Positions 42,449 through 51,854 of a stretch of 64,000 nt of DNA are shown here, piece after piece. The notes beneath the pieces are model-generated. The model saw only the letters and a program-made list of their open reading frames with translations. It was not told where the DNA came from and did not search any database. Numbering within the stretch: position 1 is the first letter of the stretch; each line of letters starts with the position of its first letter. Source of the DNA: Flavobacterium odoriferum (GTDB lineage: Bacteria; Bacteroidota; Bacteroidia; Flavobacteriales; Flavobacteriaceae); contig NZ_JAMKFA010000003.1 of assembly GCF_025499515.1 (NCBI RefSeq), forward strand, positions 124,001 through 188,000, in the 5' to 3' direction. The translations under genes were made by a program, and so were the position numbers.

Positions 42449-43531
42449 TTAATCGCAAGGTTCTAATGTATTGATCCATTGTTCTAATAATTCAATACCT
42501 TCTGTATGGACAATGCTTCTACCTAGTAATGGCATTCTAACACTTTCGTCAGTGGCACTTAATCTATAATACATTACTGAACGATTTTTATTAGCTGGTG
42601 TAATAATATTAGTTAGAGCGCTATTAATGTCTTCTTGAGGCGGAATACAGACTCCTAAATTTGCAGGATTTGTTGTTTCATCAAATGCAAGTCGAATAGG
42701 TCTATAATCACAATGACTACCTTCATGATGGCAATGTGCACAATTCATATCTACATATGAGCGTACTCTTAGTTCTAACGGTTGACTAGTGTCGTTATAG
42801 TTTACAGTTGAATTGATTGTTTCGGGTAAAGTGTTTTCTAGTAGCCCATTTTCAATCCATTTTTGTAACTGATTTTTTGTTTCTACACCGTAATTGTAAT
42901 TGAAATTTAGGTTTTGCGGCTTGATTCCAATTGGAATAGGTTGGTCATTTCTTTTGTGACAAGTCAAACATTCTGTTTCTGATGGAATTCTATAGTTAAC
43001 ATTTAACAAATCCCCATTTTCATTTACAAATTCAATATTTGTGAAACTTCCAGACATATCTAATGTTGCTTCAGTTTGTGCTTCATTCCATATGTATTCT
43101 GCAAAAATCCATCCCGTAGATTTTCTAATCATTATTCGAGTTTCAATGATTCGAGTTGTGTTTTCAGGCTGAACATTGTCATAATAAAATGTTTTTATAA
43201 TTGCCGAACCCACAGGAAGTTCTAAAACATTTCCATCTCCATTATATGTTGATTTTACACCTTTTGGAATCCAAATGAATCTCTTTTTATGAGCATAATC
43301 TGTAAAAAGTGTACTTGCAGGAATGTAAGGTAAAACATCTAACGAAGGTTTTTGATCTTTCATTTCACCTTCAAAAAAATGATAATCCGATAAATTTTCG
43401 TAAGGAACTTGAGTTAAGTCAACAGTAACAGGAGATATTGGTATATATTCTTCGTCGTCATTATCTGTACAGGAAAACACAAAAAGTAGCGAAATAGCAA
43501 AAAAGGATAGAATTGCGTATTTTTTTGTCAT
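42449..43531 (-). CDS. Diheme c-type cytochrome-like lipoprotein (SO2930 type)
   Basis: Lipoprotein of 360 residues (start MTKKYAILSFFAISLLFVFSC at 43531, lipobox FVFSC). Two heme c motifs are visible: ETECLTCHKRNDQP (CxxCH) and NCAHCHHEGSHCD (CxxCH). Other conserved segments are WIPKGVKSTYNGDG, LRVRSYVDMNCAHC and EGIELLEQWINTLEPCD. The layout corresponds to the TIGR03806/SO2930-type diheme protein family. It lies directly upstream of the FG-GAP secreted protein gene (28 bp). The electron-transfer role is inferred from the heme motifs. Confidence 0.88.
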   Translation of the reverse strand: MTKKYAILSFFAISLLFVFSCTDNDDEEYIPISPVTVDLTQVPYENLSDYHFFEGEMKDQKPSLDVLPYIPASTLFTDYAHKKRFIWIPKGVKSTYNGDGNVLELPVGSAIIKTFYYDNVQPENTTRIIETRIMIRKSTGWIFAEYIWNEAQTEATLDMSGSFTNIEFVNENGDLLNVNYRIPSETECLTCHKRNDQPIPIGIKPQNLNFNYNYGVETKNQLQKWIENGLLENTLPETINSTVNYNDTSQPLELRVRSYVDMNCAHCHHEGSHCDYRPIRLAFDETTNPANLGVCIPPQEDINSALTNIITPANKNRSVMYYRLSATDESVRMPLLGRSIVHTEGIELLEQWINTLEPCD

Positions 43532-43609
43532 ATTAGTAGGTTTTGTTTGTTTTTGTAACAACAAATATAACTTTTTTTTTAAAATGACAAAATTTTTATA
43601 GTCTAATAA

Positions 43610-44167
43610 CTAATTATTTGTTAGTTTTTCTGCAATTTCTACATTGTAATTTTTTAAATTATTGATTGCATCTTCTGAATGATAATCAAAAGTCATTTCC
43701 AATTCTTTGTATTTCTTTTTATTTTCAATACGATTGATACTGTCATAAAAACGACGAACTTCTTCCATGTTGGAAATAATCAATTTTGGAACTTTTACAT
43801 TATTTCCCAATTCGTCTTTGGCAACCATTGTAAAATAACTCGAATTACAATGTTTTTTAATTCCTGTTTGAATGTGTTCCGATGTTACTCGAATGCCCAC
43901 AACCATCGAAGTTTTCCCAACGTAATTTACTGAAGCTTTCAAAGTTACTAATTCGCCAATTTCCACCGGATTTAAAAAATCAACCGTGTCAACAGAAGCC
44001 GTTACGCAATAACATCCCGAATATTTTGAAGCACAAGCAAAAGCAATTTGATCCATAAGCTTCAACAAATAGCCTCCATGGATTTTTCCACTAAAGTTGG
44101 AGTGAGACGGCAACATTAATTCCGATAACGTAATTTTTGATGCTTTAACTGTATTGGCTGTTTCCAT
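43610..44167 (-). CDS. Acyl-CoA thioesterase (hotdog fold)
   Basis: Acyl-CoA hydrolase of 185 residues in the 4HBT family. The active-site region is HSNFSGKIHGGYLLKLMDQIAFACASKYSG (with GGYLLKLMDQIA as the conserved helix), then VDTVDFLNPVEIGELVTLKASVNYVGKTSM. A C-terminal charged helix extends to residue 185. It resembles the YciA/acyl-CoA thioester hydrolase type. It starts 1 bp after the small membrane-protein gene, in a leftward run with rmuC. The preferred acyl chain length cannot be told. Confidence 0.9.
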   Translation of the reverse strand: METANTVKASKITLSELMLPSHSNFSGKIHGGYLLKLMDQIAFACASKYSGCYCVTASVDTVDFLNPVEIGELVTLKASVNYVGKTSMVVGIRVTSEHIQTGIKKHCNSSYFTMVAKDELGNNVKVPKLIISNMEEVRRFYDSINRIENKKKYKELEMTFDYHSEDAINNLKNYNVEIAEKLTNN

Positions 44168-44545
44168 CTATTTACTATTAAAATATGGGGATTGTTCAGG
44201 GGTTACTTTTACAATAAAATAATGTGTATCTCCCCACCAAGGTAATGTCTTGATACGTTCTTTATATTCCAATTTCACATATTGACCTTGGTATTTTTTT
44301 AAATCTTCTATGACTTTTTCTTCACCATCTTCAACTGAAAATGGGAAAAATCGGGTAGCTCCAAAACCTTCATTTAGTTCGCCTTCCCAAGTTTTGAAAA
44401 TAACACCTTTATTGCTAAATTTCGATAAAACGCCACTTCTAACACCATCGCTCAAGGTGAAATTGTAAATAAACAAGGTATAACCTATTAAACCTATGGT
44501 TACCGCCAATAGAAAGTAAACCAAAATTTTTCTTGCTGTGTTCAT
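44168..44545 (-). CDS. Small membrane-anchored protein of unknown function
   Basis: Protein of 125 residues with one N-terminal helix (ILVYFLLAVTIGLIGYTLFIY) followed by an extracytoplasmic domain of about 95 residues (SDGVRSGVLSKFSNKGVIFKTWEGELNEGFGATRFFPFSV). Homologues are often labelled 6-phosphogluconate dehydrogenase in databases, which I regard as a transferred mistake: there is no Rossmann fold and the length is far too short. It lies between rmuC and a thioesterase gene in a tight operon (gaps of 3 and 0 bp). Confidence 0.75.
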   Translation of the reverse strand: MNTARKILVYFLLAVTIGLIGYTLFIYNFTLSDGVRSGVLSKFSNKGVIFKTWEGELNEGFGATRFFPFSVEDGEEKVIEDLKKYQGQYVKLEYKERIKTLPWWGDTHYFIVKVTPEQSPYFNSK

Positions 44546-44548
44546 GTG

Positions 44549-45928
44549 TTAGTTATTTTCTTCTGTTAATAAATTTTCTTCGTTTTCAGCTCTTTTTAAA
44601 ACCGATTCGGGTAATGCTTTTTTAGCTTTAGCCCCCATTTTCTTTAATTTTTCAACGCTGGTAATTAAATTTCCTTTTCCGTCAACTAATTTGTTCATGG
44701 CGTTACCATATTCAATTTTGGCTTCGTCCATTTTTTTTCCAATTTTAATCAAATCGCCAACAAATCCTTCAAACTTATCATATAAAGCACCCGCCTGACG
44801 CGCAATTTCAATTGCATTTTCTTGCTGTTTTTGATTTGTCCACATACTATCAATCGTGCGTAAAGTAGCCAAAAGGGTAGAAGGTGTAACAATTACAATA
44901 TTCTTCTCAAAAGCTTTGTTGTATAGGGTTGTGTCTTCATTTAAAGCAACTGCAAAAGCTGATTCAATTGGAATAAAAAGCAATACAAAATCGGGACTTT
45001 CCATGTGGTATAAATCCTGATAATTTTTGTTGCCCAATTGTTCCACATGGCGATTAATTGAAACCACGTGTTCTTTTAAATGCTGATTTTTCAGGCTGTC
45101 ATCTTCTTCGTTAATGTAACGTTCGTAAGCCGTAAGTGTTACTTTTGAATCGATAATCATTTTTTTACCATCAGGAAGATTGATGATTACATCTGGAAAA
45201 ACACGACTTCCATCTTCAGTTGTGTGACTTTGTTGCACGAAATATTCTCTATCTTTCTCTAATCCTGATTTTTCTAAAACACGTTCTAAGACCAATTCGC
45301 CCCAATTTCCTTGCATTTTACTATCACCTTTTAAGGCTTTGGTTAAATTGATGGTTTCCTTACTCATTTGTTCGTTCATTTCGCGAAGTCCCAAAATTTG
45401 TTGGCGCAAGGCTGCGTGATAATCAATACTTTCTTTGTGGGTGTCTTCGACTTTCTTTTCAAAAAGTTGAATTCTATCTTGTAAAGGAGAAAGAATATTT
45501 TTAAGATTTTCCTTGTTTTGCTCGGTGAATTTTACCGTTTTCTCTTCTAGAATTTTGTTAGCTAAGTTTTCAAATTCTTTGGTAAATTTTTCTTGAAGTT
45601 CTTCTACTTCTTGCTTTTGTTCTTTATTTCGTTCCCAAAGATTGTCAAAATCATTTTCTTTTTTTGCCAATTGAATGGCTAACGATTCTTTTTCTTTCTG
45701 AAGGTTATCTTTTTCGGAAGTAAGTTGTAAAAGCGATTTTTCAAACTGATTTCGCTCGGTTTGAAATTGAATTTTTAATTGTTCAATTTGACCTAAAAGT
45801 CCGTTAATTCGTTCTTCTAAACCTGATTTTTCGGATTGTGATTTGGCAGTAAAAAGCAACTTTCCAAGGAAAATTCCAATGGCAAGTGCAACAATAAATG
45901 TAACTAAAATAAGCATTGATTCTGGCAT
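44549..45928 (-). CDS. rmuC: DNA recombination protein RmuC
   Basis: Probable nuclease-fold protein limiting DNA inversions and rearrangements. The 459-residue protein has an N-terminal helix (LILVTFIVALAIGIFLGKLLF), a long coiled coil (about 30-200, EKSLLQLTSEKDNLQKEKES), and the RmuC domain from about 215 (GNWGELVLERVLEKSG, VFPDVIINLPDGKKMIIDSKVTL, SPDFVLLFIPIESAFA, PSTLLATLRTIDSMW). The DSKVTL motif is the PD-(D/E)xK-like core. It starts the leftward run to 43610. Confidence 0.95.
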   Translation of the reverse strand: MPESMLILVTFIVALAIGIFLGKLLFTAKSQSEKSGLEERINGLLGQIEQLKIQFQTERNQFEKSLLQLTSEKDNLQKEKESLAIQLAKKENDFDNLWERNKEQKQEVEELQEKFTKEFENLANKILEEKTVKFTEQNKENLKNILSPLQDRIQLFEKKVEDTHKESIDYHAALRQQILGLREMNEQMSKETINLTKALKGDSKMQGNWGELVLERVLEKSGLEKDREYFVQQSHTTEDGSRVFPDVIINLPDGKKMIIDSKVTLTAYERYINEEDDSLKNQHLKEHVVSINRHVEQLGNKNYQDLYHMESPDFVLLFIPIESAFAVALNEDTTLYNKAFEKNIVIVTPSTLLATLRTIDSMWTNQKQQENAIEIARQAGALYDKFEGFVGDLIKIGKKMDEAKIEYGNAMNKLVDGKGNLITSVEKLKKMGAKAKKALPESVLKRAENEENLLTEENN

Positions 45929-45977
45929 AAATAATTTAAATATCTGAAGTTAAAAGTACTACTATTTTTCGGAATAA

Positions 45978-48179
45978 TTAAAATTTATAACTCAAAACCG
46001 TTCTAAAATTAAATGGCGTTCCTGGCGTAAAATGAATTTCAGTAACTGATGAAGTTTCTCCTTGTAGTTGCGATTCGGTTTCAAATTGGGTTTCGTTCCA
46101 TTTAGTATTAAAAATGTTTTCAATTAATATTCCTGCAGTGAAATTTTTAAATGTATAATTCAAATTCAAATCGGTAACAAAATAACCTTTTGCGGTTAAA
46201 GAATAATCTTCATTTGCAGGTCTATCTCCTAAATATCTGCTTTTAAATGAACCTGAAAAACGATTTTTAATCACACTCAAACTTCCCATAAAAGTACTTT
46301 TTGGTGCTAACGGAATATAATCATTTCCACTTGGCTCTTCAGTACTTTTGGCATCAGTATAAGTGTAATCAGCATTTAAGAATAACCAATCGGTAAACTG
46401 ATAACGTAAACCAAAATCGATTCCTTTTCTTACGGTTTTTCCACTTGGTTCTACGATTCCAGCGTCGCCCACGTAAACAAATTCTTGTTCCAAAAATAAA
46501 TACCAAACAGCCGAATTGAAAATTAATTTTGGTGTTGGTTTCCATACAAAACCTAAATCAGAACCATACGAAGCAGGTAATGTTTTTCTTCCACCATTTG
46601 CTACTTTTACACGTGTATCGTTACTGTGAAATCCTTTTCCTGATTTTAAAAATAGTTGAAGTTTGTCATTGTGTTTGTAAAGAAAGTTCAATTTAGGACT
46701 TAAAATTCCTTTATTTATAGCTTCATTTGAATAGGTTGGACTCAATTTATCATAGTAATCAAATTTAAAATAATCATAACGAAGTCCTGCATTAAGAATT
46801 AATTTGTCGAATTTGAATTCCGTATTTGCATAACCTGATAAATTAGTTTCATTAACATCGCCAAGCATAATGTTTTGTAGTGTTGTAACTCGATTTGCAG
46901 TATGAGAAAGTTCAATATCATCTACTTTATCTTGTCGTAAACCAATTCCTAATTGATAGTTAAAAGGTGTATTTTTGATAGAAGTATGTTTGTTAAATTC
47001 TGAATTCAATCCGAAAGTAGTTCGTTTTTCTTTTTGTCTAATTTGGTCACCATTAATTGGATCTTCCAAGAAAAAAGTAAAATTAGAATATAATTCAAAA
47101 TCATATAACGAAACATAAGCATTGGTTTTCAAACTCGAGTTTTCAGACAATTGTTTTTCATGTTTCATATTTACAATACTTCGACTCGTGTTTCCACCTT
47201 CTGTGTCATCAATAGCACCAAATCTTCCAATTACACCTTGATCAACAGCTCTTTGTGGAATTTGCCCTGAAGCATTCCATTTGCTGTCAAAATGAAAAAC
47301 AGAAAACGATAACTTAGAAGTTTCGTTATACAAAGTGTATTTAGAAAATAGATTAGTTCGATTGAAATTTTGAGGCGAATCAAAATAACTATCTGTTTGT
47401 AAAAAAGAACCTGAGAAGTACAAACTTTCTTTGTCAGAAGACAATAAATTGAACATTCCTCGAATACGTTGTGTATTAAATTGTCCAATTTCTATTGCCA
47501 CTTCATCACTTTTTATTCGTTCTTTTGTATTGAAATCTACATATCCAGCGGTGGCTAAATTGCCTTTGTTTGCAAAATAAGAACCTTTGTCAAAATCAAC
47601 ATTATCTACGGTTTCCGGTTGTAAAAAGTGCAAATCAGCATAACCTTGTCCGTGTCCATGAGAAACCATGTTTACTGGAACTCCGTCAACATTGATGGCA
47701 ATATCAGTTCCATGATCTATATCAAAACCGCGTAAGAAAATTTGTTCTGCTTTTCCACCACCAGCATGTTGTCCAATGAATAAACCTGGAACAATACGTA
47801 ATAATTCCTGTGGTGAATTTACTGGATTTGTTTTTAAATCTATTTTAGAAATTTCGTGTAAATGATTTAATTCATTTGTAATAACTACTTCTTTCAAACT
47901 GACAGCTTTTGGAATTAATGTGTAAATTCCAACTTCTGAAAGAACAGTTCGCTTTTCGTCAAAATTTTTGTGAAGCAAACTAATACTATCACCAATTTTT
48001 GAGCTTTCTAAATTGAATTCTCCTTTATAATTGGAATGCGCATGCGATTTGTTTTGGATATTTTGTATGTAAACATCAGAAATAGCAATTCCCTCTGAAT
48101 TTATTATTTTTCCTTTAGAAGTTTGTGCTTTAACCAATATTGATAAAACGATAAAAAGTAAGGTGTAATAGTATTTCAT
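45978..48179 (-). CDS. TonB-dependent receptor with carboxypeptidase-like N-terminal domain
   Basis: Outer membrane receptor of 733 residues. The signal peptide YTLLFIVLSILVKAQ is followed by a carboxypeptidase D regulatory-like domain (SKGKIINSEGIAISDVYIQ) of about 80 residues. The plug follows (NPVNSPQELLRIVPGLFIGQ, then AEQIFLRGFDIDHGTDIAINVDG, VNMVSHGHGQGYADLHF). The barrel ends in FRTVLSYKF. The histidine-rich plug motif HGHGQGYADLH hints at a metal or metal-complex ligand, but this is speculative. A -7 box TATCTTTG lies on the minus strand at 48201-48208. Confidence 0.9.
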   Translation of the reverse strand: MKYYYTLLFIVLSILVKAQTSKGKIINSEGIAISDVYIQNIQNKSHAHSNYKGEFNLESSKIGDSISLLHKNFDEKRTVLSEVGIYTLIPKAVSLKEVVITNELNHLHEISKIDLKTNPVNSPQELLRIVPGLFIGQHAGGGKAEQIFLRGFDIDHGTDIAINVDGVPVNMVSHGHGQGYADLHFLQPETVDNVDFDKGSYFANKGNLATAGYVDFNTKERIKSDEVAIEIGQFNTQRIRGMFNLLSSDKESLYFSGSFLQTDSYFDSPQNFNRTNLFSKYTLYNETSKLSFSVFHFDSKWNASGQIPQRAVDQGVIGRFGAIDDTEGGNTSRSIVNMKHEKQLSENSSLKTNAYVSLYDFELYSNFTFFLEDPINGDQIRQKEKRTTFGLNSEFNKHTSIKNTPFNYQLGIGLRQDKVDDIELSHTANRVTTLQNIMLGDVNETNLSGYANTEFKFDKLILNAGLRYDYFKFDYYDKLSPTYSNEAINKGILSPKLNFLYKHNDKLQLFLKSGKGFHSNDTRVKVANGGRKTLPASYGSDLGFVWKPTPKLIFNSAVWYLFLEQEFVYVGDAGIVEPSGKTVRKGIDFGLRYQFTDWLFLNADYTYTDAKSTEEPSGNDYIPLAPKSTFMGSLSVIKNRFSGSFKSRYLGDRPANEDYSLTAKGYFVTDLNLNYTFKNFTAGILIENIFNTKWNETQFETESQLQGETSSVTEIHFTPGTPFNFRTVLSYKF

Positions 48180-48212
48180 TTATTTTTGATTTAAAGAAGG
48201 CAAAGATATTAC

Positions 48213-48240
48213 TTGTTACATAATTTTATTGTTAAATTTG
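48213..48240 (+). promoter_or_regulatory. Promoter of the pseudouridine synthase gene
   Basis: TTG (48213-48215), 17 bp, TAAATTTG (48233-48240). It places the transcript start near 48247, which rules out the TTG start at 48229 and supports ATG 48271. The divergent receptor promoter's -7 box overlaps this stretch. Confidence 0.75.
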
Positions 48241-48270
48241 GAAGCAGAAATTACAATTTATAAAAACCTG

Positions 48271-48837
48271 ATGCATCATCATTTCCTTATTCATAAGCCT
48301 TACGGTTATTTGTCGCAGTTTATTTACCAATTAAAACGCAAGAAAAAGTTATTGGGCGAATTATACGATTTTCCCGAAAACACCATGGCAATTGGTCGTT
48401 TAGACGAAGATTCAGAAGGTTTACTTTTGTTAACCACTGACGGCATGATGAGTGAAATTGTCCGAAGCAAAAAAGTAGAAAAAGAATATTACGCTCAAGT
48501 AGATGGATTAATTACTGAAGAAGCCGTCGAACAATTGAGAAACGGAGTTGAAATCGGTTTACATGGTAAAAAATACAAAACCAAAAAGTGCAAATCTTTC
48601 AAATTAGAATCTATTCCCAATTTAGGCGAACGCGGCAAAAAGATTCGAGATGAACGTCACGGACCAACGTCTTGGGTTTCGATTACTTTGACCGAAGGAA
48701 AATTTCGTCAAGTTAGAAAAATGACATCAGCGGTTGGGTTTCCTACGTTGCGATTGGTTCGTGTGCGAGTAGGAAACATTCATTTGAATGACTTAAAAGC
48801 AGGAGAAGTTTTGGAAGTTAGTGGTTTTGATGTATAA
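48271..48837 (+). CDS. rRNA pseudouridine synthase (RluE/RsuA family)
   Basis: Converts uridine to pseudouridine in ribosomal RNA. The 188-residue protein starts MHHHFLIHKPYGYLSQF. The catalytic segment is MAIGRLDEDSEGLLLLTTDG with the aspartate in GRLD, and KEYYAQVDG, EGKFRQVRKMTSAVGFPTLRLVRVRVGN are the conserved later motifs. No S4 domain is present, as expected for the RluE subtype (23S U2457). A TTG start at 48229 was rejected because it precedes the promoter's transcript start. Confidence 0.9.
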   Translation: MHHHFLIHKPYGYLSQFIYQLKRKKKLLGELYDFPENTMAIGRLDEDSEGLLLLTTDGMMSEIVRSKKVEKEYYAQVDGLITEEAVEQLRNGVEIGLHGKKYKTKKCKSFKLESIPNLGERGKKIRDERHGPTSWVSITLTEGKFRQVRKMTSAVGFPTLRLVRVRVGNIHLNDLKAGEVLEVSGFDV

Positions 48838-49623
48838 TTATTTGATTTTGAACTTACCAATGGAAGCATCAAAAGTTAAATGTTCGGTATCAAATAAGGT
48901 ATTAAAAATCCCAGTTTGAATTAAATTACAGGGTTGGTCTTGTACAATTTGAGTTGGCGTAAACACAATCATTTCGTCTGTCATTTGAATCGCTAAATCA
49001 ATATCATGCGTAGAGTAGAGGATGGTTTTTCCTGTTTCGTGCGTGAGTTTTTGCAACAATTTTAATAAAGTCGCTTTGTGAACCAAATCTAAATGCGTTG
49101 TAGGTTCGTCCAAAATAATAATCGAAGTATCTTGCGCTAAAGCTCGAGCAATCAAAGCAATTTGCAATTGTCCATCGCTAATTTCATCGTGTTTTTTATG
49201 AACTAAATTTTGGATTTCGGTTAACGAAATAGCTTCTTCAATTTTGATTGTATCTTCTTCGGATAAAGTACCTAACCAATTAGTATATGGCTGCCTTCCT
49301 AAAGCGATGATTTCGTAAACGGTTAAATTACTTGGAGGCAATTTTTCAGTTAACACGATGCTTAATTCTTGCGCTAAATCAAGCGGTTTATAACTTTGAA
49401 GTGACTTATGGAGTAAAGAAACTTCACCTTGTAAAGGTGGAATGATTCTTGTTAATGTTTTTAGTAATGTTGATTTCCCGATTCCGTTTTCACCAATTAA
49501 AGCAATTAATTTCCCTTTTTCTAAACCAAGATTAATGTTTTGAGCAATAGTAATCGTTTCCGATTTTGACTTATAGCCAATCGAAAGGTTTTGTACTTGT
49601 ATGGTGAAATTTTGTTGGGTCAT
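48838..49623 (-). CDS. Cobalamin/iron-type ABC transporter ATP-binding protein (BtuD/FecE-like)
   Basis: ATPase of 261 residues energising the permease at 49626. Walker A is LIGENGIGKSTLLKTL, the Q-loop region follows LSIVLTEKLP, the signature is EISDGQLQIALIARAL (SDGQ rather than the usual SGGQ), Walker B is SIIILDEPTTHLD and the switch is LYSTHDIDLAI. It ends 0 bp before the convergent pseudouridine synthase stop. The assignment to cobalamin rests on the nearby riboswitch-controlled receptor; a siderophore cargo is possible. Confidence 0.88.
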   Translation of the reverse strand: MTQQNFTIQVQNLSIGYKSKSETITIAQNINLGLEKGKLIALIGENGIGKSTLLKTLTRIIPPLQGEVSLLHKSLQSYKPLDLAQELSIVLTEKLPPSNLTVYEIIALGRQPYTNWLGTLSEEDTIKIEEAISLTEIQNLVHKKHDEISDGQLQIALIARALAQDTSIIILDEPTTHLDLVHKATLLKLLQKLTHETGKTILYSTHDIDLAIQMTDEMIVFTPTQIVQDQPCNLIQTGIFNTLFDTEHLTFDASIGKFKIK

Positions 49624-49625
49624 GA

Positions 49626-50651
49626 TTAAAATCGTTTCTTTCTAACTAACAACCAAATCACTACTGGCGCTCCAATTACTGAGGTTATCGCATTTATTGG
49701 TAATGTAATATCATTTCCTGGAACTTGAGCAATCGTATCACAACAAAGCATCACAATTGCGCCAAGTAAAAGCGTACTCCAAAACAACACAAAATGATTA
49801 CTAGTTTGAAACAACAATTTCGCCATGTGTGGCACTGCTAAACCTATAAATGCAATCGGACCAGCAAAAGCGGTGATGCTTCCAGCTAAAATACTGGTGG
49901 CGATAATAATTAAAAAACGAGTTTTCTTATAGTTGATTCCGATGCTTTGTGCATATTTTTCTCCTAAAAGTAATGCGTTTAAAGGTTTGATAACCATGAA
50001 ACTAATTCCGATTCCGATAATAACAAAAACAGATAAAAGCGAAATTTCATTCCAGGATAAATTCGAAATACTTCCCATCGCCCAAAAAGTGAATTTCTGT
50101 AATTTTTCAGCCGAAGTAAAGTAGGATAAAACAGAAACAATGGCACTTGTAAAACTTCCAAACATTAATCCAACAATAAGAATTGCCATGGTGTCTTTTA
50201 GTTTTTTCGATACCAATAAAACAGCCATAAAAACCAATAAACTTCCTAAACTCGAAGCCAGAATTAATCCGTAATTTGATAAAAAGAAGGATGCGATGAA
50301 GGTTGGTAAAAATCCAGTTCCTAAAATTACAAACGCTACACCCAAACTCGCACCAGAACTCAATCCTAAAACGTAAGGTCCAGCTAACGGATTTCTGAAC
50401 AGAGTTTGCATCAATAATCCACTCATTGAAAGTCCAATTCCTACTAAAATTGCGGTTATGGCTTTTGGAAAACGGAAATTCCACAGAATAATTTCCCAAC
50501 TTTCCTTACTCATTTCTTGCGATAAAAGTCCGTTAACCACTTCTTTTATCGGAATAGAAACGGAACCTAAGCTAATATTCACCAAAAACGAAAACACCAT
50601 TACTAAAAGTAAGATGGTAAAAAGAAAGTTTTGTTTTTTGGTTAATGGCAT
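49626..50651 (-). CDS. FecCD-family ABC transporter permease (BtuC-like)
   Basis: Inner membrane permease of 341 residues with about ten helices. Conserved motifs are LWNFRFPKAITAILVGIGLSMSGLLMQTLFRNPLAGPYVLGLSSGASLG in the first third and AFAGPIAFIGLAVPHMAKLLFQTSNHFVLFWS with the EAA-like coupling region, then NDITLPINAITSVIGAPVVIWLL. This is the usual cobalamin/siderophore importer type. It lies 2 bp after the ATPase's start side in the order substrate-binding protein, permease, ATPase on the minus strand. Confidence 0.9.
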   Translation of the reverse strand: MPLTKKQNFLFTILLLVMVFSFLVNISLGSVSIPIKEVVNGLLSQEMSKESWEIILWNFRFPKAITAILVGIGLSMSGLLMQTLFRNPLAGPYVLGLSSGASLGVAFVILGTGFLPTFIASFFLSNYGLILASSLGSLLVFMAVLLVSKKLKDTMAILIVGLMFGSFTSAIVSVLSYFTSAEKLQKFTFWAMGSISNLSWNEISLLSVFVIIGIGISFMVIKPLNALLLGEKYAQSIGINYKKTRFLIIIATSILAGSITAFAGPIAFIGLAVPHMAKLLFQTSNHFVLFWSTLLLGAIVMLCCDTIAQVPGNDITLPINAITSVIGAPVVIWLLVRKKRF

Positions 50652-50676
50652 GTGTTGAATTTTTGGCTAAATTAGT

Positions 50677-51807
50677 TTATTTCAACTTCTCAAAAAAGAA
50701 CAACTCATAATCCGGCAACACTTCAGGATGTAAAATCTTCACAATATCTTTTAAAACTAAATCTGGTCTATTTTGTGCTAATTCGTAATAAATTACGCCA
50801 CCTGTTTTTCCTTTTTTTGTGCTAAACGAATAGACGTTTTTATTTTTTACTGCTTTAAAGTGAATGTAATTTGGGTTACTATTCAAAATTTCTTGTATCG
50901 AACCAAATTGCCCTGGACCAATCCAAAAATTAGCATCTTTGGCTTTATCTAAAACGCTTTCGAATGATAAAGCTAAACTTCCCGTTCCTTTGGAATCTTT
51001 CCATAGATAATTTCCGTTAGCTTCTTTTAAAAAATAGGCTGCCCAACTATCGCCTTGTGGTAAAAACCATTGATCTTCGTAGATTGAACCTGCAAAAATA
51101 GTTGGTTGAGTTTTTGCATTTTTAGCTAAAACTAGCACCGAATTGTATTCTTTTTCAATCGAATTGAATATTTCAGTTGCTTTTTCGTCTAAATCATATA
51201 AAGCACCAAAAAACTTAATCCATTCGGCTTTTCCAAGAGGTGTTTTTTCGGTCCAGTCTCCATTGAAGATGATTTTCTGACCGTTTTTTTCTAAGTTTTT
51301 ATAGGTTTTCAAATCACCATCCACACTAAATCCAACGATTACATCAGGTTGAATATCTAAAATAACTTCGGTGTTTAATCCTTGATTGGAGCCTAAATCT
51401 CTTACTTTTTCAGCATCGATTAATGCTCTTGTTTTTTCAGAAGAAATATAATCCGTAGTTGGAAAACCAATTAAAGTGTTTTCTACTCCTAATGATTCTA
51501 AAGCCGGAATATGTGTAGTTGAGGTTACAATTACTTTTTTAATTGGTACTTCAATCGAAGTAAATTGTTGTAAACTATCTGGAATTTGAACGCCTTTTTT
51601 GTGAAGAATGTAAGTGTAATTATCTTTTGCTTCAGGATAAGCGTTAGAAACTTTTACAACCGAAAAACCATCGTATTTTTCAATAGAAAAGCCTTTTGCA
51701 TGTTGAATGCTGTTTTGTACTGAAGTATTTAGATTTGCAGAACTTTCCGATTCTTTACATTGGATAAATCCTAAAAATAAAATGGCTAACAAGAAATAAT
51801 GGCGCAT
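50677..51807 (-). CDS. ABC transporter substrate-binding lipoprotein (BtuF-like)
   Basis: Periplasmic binding protein of 376 residues in the BtuF/FepB class III fold. The lipobox is LFLGFIQCKES. Conserved segments are IEVPIKKVIVTSTTHIPALESLG, DIQPDVIVGFSVDG, KTPLGKAEWIKFFGALYDLDEKA and the single long linker helix between the two lobes. It is the first gene of the leftward importer operon. A -7 box TACTTTTG lies at 51822-51829 on the minus strand. Its own leader has no cobalamin riboswitch. Confidence 0.85.
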   Translation of the reverse strand: MRHYFLLAILFLGFIQCKESESSANLNTSVQNSIQHAKGFSIEKYDGFSVVKVSNAYPEAKDNYTYILHKKGVQIPDSLQQFTSIEVPIKKVIVTSTTHIPALESLGVENTLIGFPTTDYISSEKTRALIDAEKVRDLGSNQGLNTEVILDIQPDVIVGFSVDGDLKTYKNLEKNGQKIIFNGDWTEKTPLGKAEWIKFFGALYDLDEKATEIFNSIEKEYNSVLVLAKNAKTQPTIFAGSIYEDQWFLPQGDSWAAYFLKEANGNYLWKDSKGTGSLALSFESVLDKAKDANFWIGPGQFGSIQEILNSNPNYIHFKAVKNKNVYSFSTKKGKTGGVIYYELAQNRPDLVLKDIVKILHPEVLPDYELFFFEKLK

Positions 51808-51821
51808 GAAAATGTTTTTTG

Positions 51822-51854
51822 CAAAAGTAGTTTTTTAACCGCAAAGAGCACAAA
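51822..51854 (-). promoter_or_regulatory. Putative promoter of the btuF-like operon, -33 box inside a heptamer repeat
   Basis: Minus-strand TACTTTTG (51822-51829) with a candidate TTTG at 51851-51854, spacing 21 bp. The -33 box lies in the heptamer-periodic block 51841-51875. Another TTTG at 51842-51845 is too close (12 bp). Confidence 0.5.

Noticed and set aside
44168-44545. 6-phosphogluconate dehydrogenase
   Set aside because: This label circulates for homologues, but the 125-residue protein has one membrane helix and no Rossmann fold.
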